A DNA stretch of 64,000 nt from a candidate division FCPU426 bacterium (GTDB taxonomy: Bacteria; Oederibacteriota; JAAXVQ01; JAUVAV01): positions 23,198-87,197 of the forward strand of contig JAUVAV010000007.1 of NCBI GenBank assembly GCA_030591525.1, in the 5' to 3' direction. How positions within the stretch are numbered: position 1 is the first letter of the stretch; each line of letters opens with the position of its first letter. Both the position numbers and the translations under genes were made by a program. This document shows, in pieces, positions 60,250 to 64,000 of this stretch. The notes beneath the pieces were generated by a model. It was given only the letters and a program-made list of their open reading frames with translations, was not told the DNA's origin and did not search any database.

Positions 60250-60382
60250 GGAGAATGAGCAATTAGTCCAGCATTCAAGTATTCCCCTCCCTTTTTGACG
60301 GGAGGGATCGCACCCTCACCTAACCTCTCCCCTCAAGGGAGAGGAATTATTTATATTAAAATCGACTAAATGTTCAAGCTCC
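60250..60382. repeat. MITE-like repeat family A, copy 5 (internally deleted)
   Basis: Starts GAATGAGCAATTAGTCCAG and ends TCGACTAAATGTTCAAGCTCC, with both hairpins but without the linker segment GGATAAAGGGGAGGGTG. Lies between the TPR gene and exbB. Confidence 0.7.
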
Positions 60383-60402
60383 CAGCTTACGACACAGTTA
60401 TT

Positions 60403-63400
60403 TTACTTCTTTTTTTTATCCGTTTTTTTCGAACCAGCACCCGTCTTTTTCGCCAGAAATTCATTTACCGCGGCTTTATGCTCTATTTTTATAATCGATA
60501 AGCGGCTCTTCGCGGCCTGGGTCCACTCGGGCTTGCCTCCGGAGGTGGACAAATCCCCGTAAACTCCGTAAGCCGGACCCCACTGCTGGGTCTCTTCATA
60601 CAGCGCACCCAATTTCGCCAAGGCGGTTAAGCGGTAAACCTCATTTTTAGGCCGCAGCAAACGCATTTTCTCAAAGGTCTTGGCCGCCTCGGTTTTATTT
60701 TCCAACTGCATATAGGCGTCGGCAATGGAATACAGCATTTCAGCTTTTTGTTCGGCGAATTCTTTTTTTCCAAGCATTTCCTGATATATTTTAATTGCGG
60801 ACTGAAAACGTTTTTCTTCCTGGTAGGTACTGGCAATCTGGATAAGAGCTTCTTTAGCCCTGGTATCTTTGGGATACCGCTTGTAGAACTCGGTATAAGT
60901 CATTATTGCCTGCCGCCATTTTTTAAGCTTTTTATAGCACAAGGCAATATTATAAAACGCGTTGGGGGCATAATCCGTCTTGGAATCCAAATCCACTATG
61001 GACTGGTAGGCTTCTATGGCCGCCTCATAATCCTCTTTGGCAAAATAAGCTCCGCCCAGGCGCAAACGTATATCCGGAGCCAATTCATGCGTGCCAAAAT
61101 TACGTACAAAAGCTTTGTAATTCCGGATCGCTTTATCGCGCTGCCCCAATCCTTCGTAGGCCACCGCCATATAATACTGGGCGTTGGGCAGGAGTGAACT
61201 CTCCGGATAATCGGCTATGAGCTGCCGGAAAGCCGCTATTGTCTGTTCCAGGTTCTTTTCCTGGTAATATATCTCCCCCACCCGGTAGAGGGCATCAATG
61301 GCCAGGCGGCTTCGCGGGAATTTCTTGACAAATTCCATCAACTGAGGAACCGCATCGGCTGTGGCGCCCTTGCGGTAATAACTAAGTTGTATTCCCTCCA
61401 TGGCGTCCTTGACCTTGGGATCTTCGGGATAATCGTTAATGAATTTTTTATAAGCCGCAACCGCCTGGTCATCCCGCTTGGCATTGTAGTAGGCTTGGGC
61501 GATATGAATCTGCATTTCCTTGCGATAAGGATTCTGATCTTCCGGCCACTGCTCGAGCAGGCGATAGGCGGCAATGGCCTCATCATATTTTTGAGCCTTG
61601 AAAAAAGTTTCTCCCATCCGAAAAGCCGCTTCCGGAGCCTTATCGCTTTTCTTGTAATAGGTAACCACTTTTTTCCAGGCATCAATGGCATTGGCGTAAT
61701 ACTCCAACTGATAATAGGCCTGACCGGCATAAAAAAGAGCATCCCCGGCTTCGGGCATTTTGGGGTTTTCCTTGGCAAAGCGCTCGTAGTTTACAATTGC
61801 GTCCTCGTACTTCTTGCCGTTGAAAAGGCCGTGTGCCAGCATCAGGGAACCGTAGATTTTCAGTTTGGCCGGCGCATCCCCGCTTTCCGCCAGATTCTGG
61901 GCGGTTTTGCGGGCCAGACGGTACTTGCCCAATTCAAAATAACTGTAAGCCAGGCCTAGTTGGGCCCAGTTTAAAACCGGTGAATCCGAAAAATTTTCCA
62001 CGATTTTTTTAAACTGCCCCGCGGCTTGGGAAAACATATTCATGTGGTAGTAAGCCTCGCCCAGATAGAAATAGGAAAGCGAGCGCCATGTGCTCTTGGA
62101 AGGCGGAAAATTCGCGGCCAGCACCTTAAGAATATAATGGGTGGTGGAGATAAGCTGTTCATATTGCTGGGGTATGTAAAAAGCCATTTGCAAAGATGCC
62201 AGGGCGGCATCGGAAATATCCGAATATTTATACTTCATTAAAATGCTTTGATAGATCGGAACCGCCTGCCCGTATAATTCCTGCTTAAAATAGCTGTTCG
62301 CCAGCAGATAGGTGGCCAGCTGCACGTTCTCATGAATAGGATAAGTAGTCAAAAATTGCTTGAAAGTCTTTAAAGCTTCCGGGATCCGGCCGCTGCGCAG
62401 CATAGTCCAGCCCGCTTTGAATTTCGCGCTGCCGGCAACGTAGGTATTGGGATATTGCGTCACCGTTTGATTATAAGCCGCGATCGCCTCTTCCTCTCGT
62501 TCCAGTTGACGAAGGCACTCTCCTTTTAGATACATCGCGTAGCTCGCCAGGCTGGAGCGTTCGGTTTCGGCCAGCAGAACTTTAAATCTCTTCAGCGCCG
62601 AGGCGAAATCCTCCTGCCGCATATAACAGACTCCCAGTTTGTATAGGGCATTCGCGCGATATTTTGAGGTAGGATAGGCTGCCATAAAGGCCTGGAATTC
62701 CTTGACCGCCACGGAATAATTCCTGCCCTTGTAGTAGGTATCAGCCTTGCTGTAAGCGGCATCCAGTACAAAGATGGAATCAGGGTGCTGCTGTACGATT
62801 TTCTTAAACTTCGCCGCGGCCGGCAGGTAACGGCCCAGGTTTTCAAGGCAGCGGCCTTCATAATAAACCGCCGCATCGCCTTCCACGCACTGGAAATACT
62901 GCAAAGCCTGGGCGTACTGCTGGTTGTAATAATAAATCAGACCCAGGGGCATTTTTACCTTTTTTTCCGTCCTATAATGAGGAAAACGCCGGGTAAGCCG
63001 TTCAATGGCAGCCGCGGCGTTGCGCCATTTACGGCGCGCGATATGACACAGGGCCTGGCCGTAATAGGCTTCGGCCCTTAAAAAAGAACCGGGATACTTT
63101 TCCATAAAGCTTTGCCAAAGCTTAAGGGCGCCTTTATAATCCTTTTGATTATAAGCGCACTCACCCAGACGATAGCCGGCGGAAGGGGAAAAAGACTGGT
63201 TGGGATACCGCTTTAGAAATTCCTGGAATGACTTGGAGGCCTTTTCATAAAAACCCTGTTGAAAGCGGGTTTCCGCCGCCATATACAAGGCCCGCGGCGC
63301 CCGGGCCATTCTGGGAAACTGCTTGTAATATTCCTGCCATAATCCCGGCAGACTCTTATCCTGGGGATCGGCGATCGTGGCTTCAAACGCATCCTGCCAA

Positions 63401-63513
63401 CCCTGCTTGGCCGCCTTTTCTTTTTCCAGATCAACGGCCCAGCCCGTACTTGCTCCTACTGCATAAATCGCCAACCCTGCCAAAACCGTAAGGAAATTTG
63501 CTTTACCCGGCAT
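60403..63513 (-). CDS. Large periplasmic TPR protein of the ExbB-TonB cluster
   Basis: A 1036-residue exported protein: signal peptide ending STGWAV, then about 25 TPR repeats of 34-37 residues from residue 40 to 1000 (recurring forms such as LYKLGVCYMRQEDFASALKRF and AFRMGETFFKAQKYDEAIAAY), and a Lys-rich C terminus. The pattern is like CpoB/YbgF and BamD-type helpers but much longer. It likely forms a long solenoid scaffold. Next genes are ExbB, two ExbD and TonB, so a role in an energised envelope process is inferred. Confidence 0.88.
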   Translation of the reverse strand: MPGKANFLTVLAGLAIYAVGASTGWAVDLEKEKAAKQGWQDAFEATIADPQDKSLPGLWQEYYKQFPRMARAPRALYMAAETRFQQGFYEKASKSFQEFLKRYPNQSFSPSAGYRLGECAYNQKDYKGALKLWQSFMEKYPGSFLRAEAYYGQALCHIARRKWRNAAAAIERLTRRFPHYRTEKKVKMPLGLIYYYNQQYAQALQYFQCVEGDAAVYYEGRCLENLGRYLPAAAKFKKIVQQHPDSIFVLDAAYSKADTYYKGRNYSVAVKEFQAFMAAYPTSKYRANALYKLGVCYMRQEDFASALKRFKVLLAETERSSLASYAMYLKGECLRQLEREEEAIAAYNQTVTQYPNTYVAGSAKFKAGWTMLRSGRIPEALKTFKQFLTTYPIHENVQLATYLLANSYFKQELYGQAVPIYQSILMKYKYSDISDAALASLQMAFYIPQQYEQLISTTHYILKVLAANFPPSKSTWRSLSYFYLGEAYYHMNMFSQAAGQFKKIVENFSDSPVLNWAQLGLAYSYFELGKYRLARKTAQNLAESGDAPAKLKIYGSLMLAHGLFNGKKYEDAIVNYERFAKENPKMPEAGDALFYAGQAYYQLEYYANAIDAWKKVVTYYKKSDKAPEAAFRMGETFFKAQKYDEAIAAYRLLEQWPEDQNPYRKEMQIHIAQAYYNAKRDDQAVAAYKKFINDYPEDPKVKDAMEGIQLSYYRKGATADAVPQLMEFVKKFPRSRLAIDALYRVGEIYYQEKNLEQTIAAFRQLIADYPESSLLPNAQYYMAVAYEGLGQRDKAIRNYKAFVRNFGTHELAPDIRLRLGGAYFAKEDYEAAIEAYQSIVDLDSKTDYAPNAFYNIALCYKKLKKWRQAIMTYTEFYKRYPKDTRAKEALIQIASTYQEEKRFQSAIKIYQEMLGKKEFAEQKAEMLYSIADAYMQLENKTEAAKTFEKMRLLRPKNEVYRLTALAKLGALYEETQQWGPAYGVYGDLSTSGGKPEWTQAAKSRLSIIKIEHKAAVNEFLAKKTGAGSKKTDKKKK

Positions 63514-63615
63514 AATATTTCCCCTTTTAAAATTTTAATCCCGCATTATTTTACCGCAAAGATATAGAGACTGTAAAGTAATTAAAGGATATTTTTAAAA
63601 AACCATCTCAGACCA

Positions 63616-64000
63616 TCAGTCCAGCTCCAGTCCGCCATCCCCGCCCAGCGGAACCGCGCTCTGGATTTTAACGGACTCGATATTTGTTTTAATAACTTTA
63701 CCGTTGGCATCGGTAATAATCAACTGCGAACTGAAATTACCATCCGGAGCCGGCAATCCCCGGTCATCCTTGCCGTTCCATACTATTTGGTTGGGCGGAT
63801 TGTCTTCTCCGGAATAGGTGCGTACGATATCCCCGTTTTGATCCTTAATATTCATCTCCCACTCCTGGATGGTATATTTGGATACCGCGGTCACGGCAAA
63901 AGTTGTGGTTTTCCTGATACCCACGGGCGAGAAAATCTTAGGCGTGGCCTTAATACTGACCTCAAATCCGCCGAACGAATACCCGGCCGAAATTTTATGG
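63616..64000 (-). CDS. Partial exported protein with FlgD-like Ig domain
   Basis: The frame stays open to the right edge, beyond the ORF-track start at 63924 (a GTG inside the gene), so the N terminus is outside. The visible 127 residues show a FlgD-type Ig domain: YTIQEWEMNIKDQNGDIVRT, then IVWNGKDDRGLPAPDGNFS and VIKTNIESVKIQ. The Trp-Asn-Gly-Lys-Asp form is shared with the domains at 7668, 34681 and 56111. Downstream genes are the large TPR protein and ExbB-TonB. Function unknown. Confidence 0.75.
   Translation of the reverse strand, partial: HKISAGYSFGGFEVSIKATPKIFSPVGIRKTTTFAVTAVSKYTIQEWEMNIKDQNGDIVRTYSGEDNPPNQIVWNGKDDRGLPAPDGNFSSQLIITDANGKVIKTNIESVKIQSAVPLGGDGGLELD

Overview
The window comes from a Gram-negative (two-membrane) bacterium that I cannot place in a named genus. 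The envelope genes (LolA, TonB/ExbB/ExbD, OmpA-like proteins, a PorV/PorQ-like barrel, AsmA, several lipoproteins) show an outer membrane. The gene order (infC-rpmI-rplT-trmH-pheS, rplM-rpsI, ribD-ribE-ribBA-ribH-nusB, pgpA-pgsA-rimO) is ordinary bacterial core. Proteins with very long Thr/Pro stalks, FlgD-like C-terminal domains, many TPR proteins and many short dispersed hairpin repeats are typical of uncultivated candidate phyla; that placement is inference. I saw no tRNA, rRNA, CRISPR array, prophage or intact IS transposase.

Layout. 1-6 kb: rpsI (cut by the edge), rplM, thiL, an AT-rich lipoprotein pair, then a TPR protein, a lipoprotein and a CBS protein. 6-12 kb: NAD(P)HX repair enzyme, PorV-OmpA fusion, pyruvate kinase. 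11.5-20.3 kb: a tight minus-strand run, RNase J-FtsK-LolA-RodZ-YajQ-RimO-PgsA-PgpA. 20.3-29.9 kb: a tiny Lys-rich ORF, M16 peptidase, phosphohexomutase, GDP-mannose pyrophosphorylase/PMM-like fusion, AsmA protein, RecA. 30-34 kb: GT-C glycosyltransferase with TPR tail, AlkD, TPR lipoprotein. 34.6-41.6 kb: one giant surface protein. 42-47 kb: TPR-uvrB-uvrC operon. 47-51.4 kb: cvpA and the pheS-trmH-rplT-rpmI-infC cluster. 51.4-56 kb: nusB and the riboflavin operon behind an FMN riboswitch. 56-64 kb: OmpA-like protein, TonB, two ExbD, ExbB, a 1036-residue TPR protein and the end of a FlgD-like protein, which looks like one energised-envelope gene cluster.

The most informative signals lie between genes. 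(1) infC appears to start at AUU or AUC behind AGGAGGTG, and its leader carries a sigma70 promoter, a terminator and a competing upstream arm, which looks like an attenuator. (2) A 157-bp MITE-like element with 24-bp inverted repeats and an 8-bp target duplication sits exactly at the nusB start codon and now supplies the ribosome binding site. (3) The 3' end of the TPR gene at 3982 is duplicated at 1751, in front of thiL, bracketing the AT-rich lipoprotein pair. (4) A second MITE-like family is present in five copies, and several other hairpin families are nested among them; one copy supplies the ribD stop codon. (5) The giant protein has 14 WLIGG-type repeats, enough for two seven-bladed propellers, joined to Thr/Pro stalks, and has an exact consensus promoter. 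(6) A TPR module is shared by a glycosyltransferase and a nearby lipoprotein.
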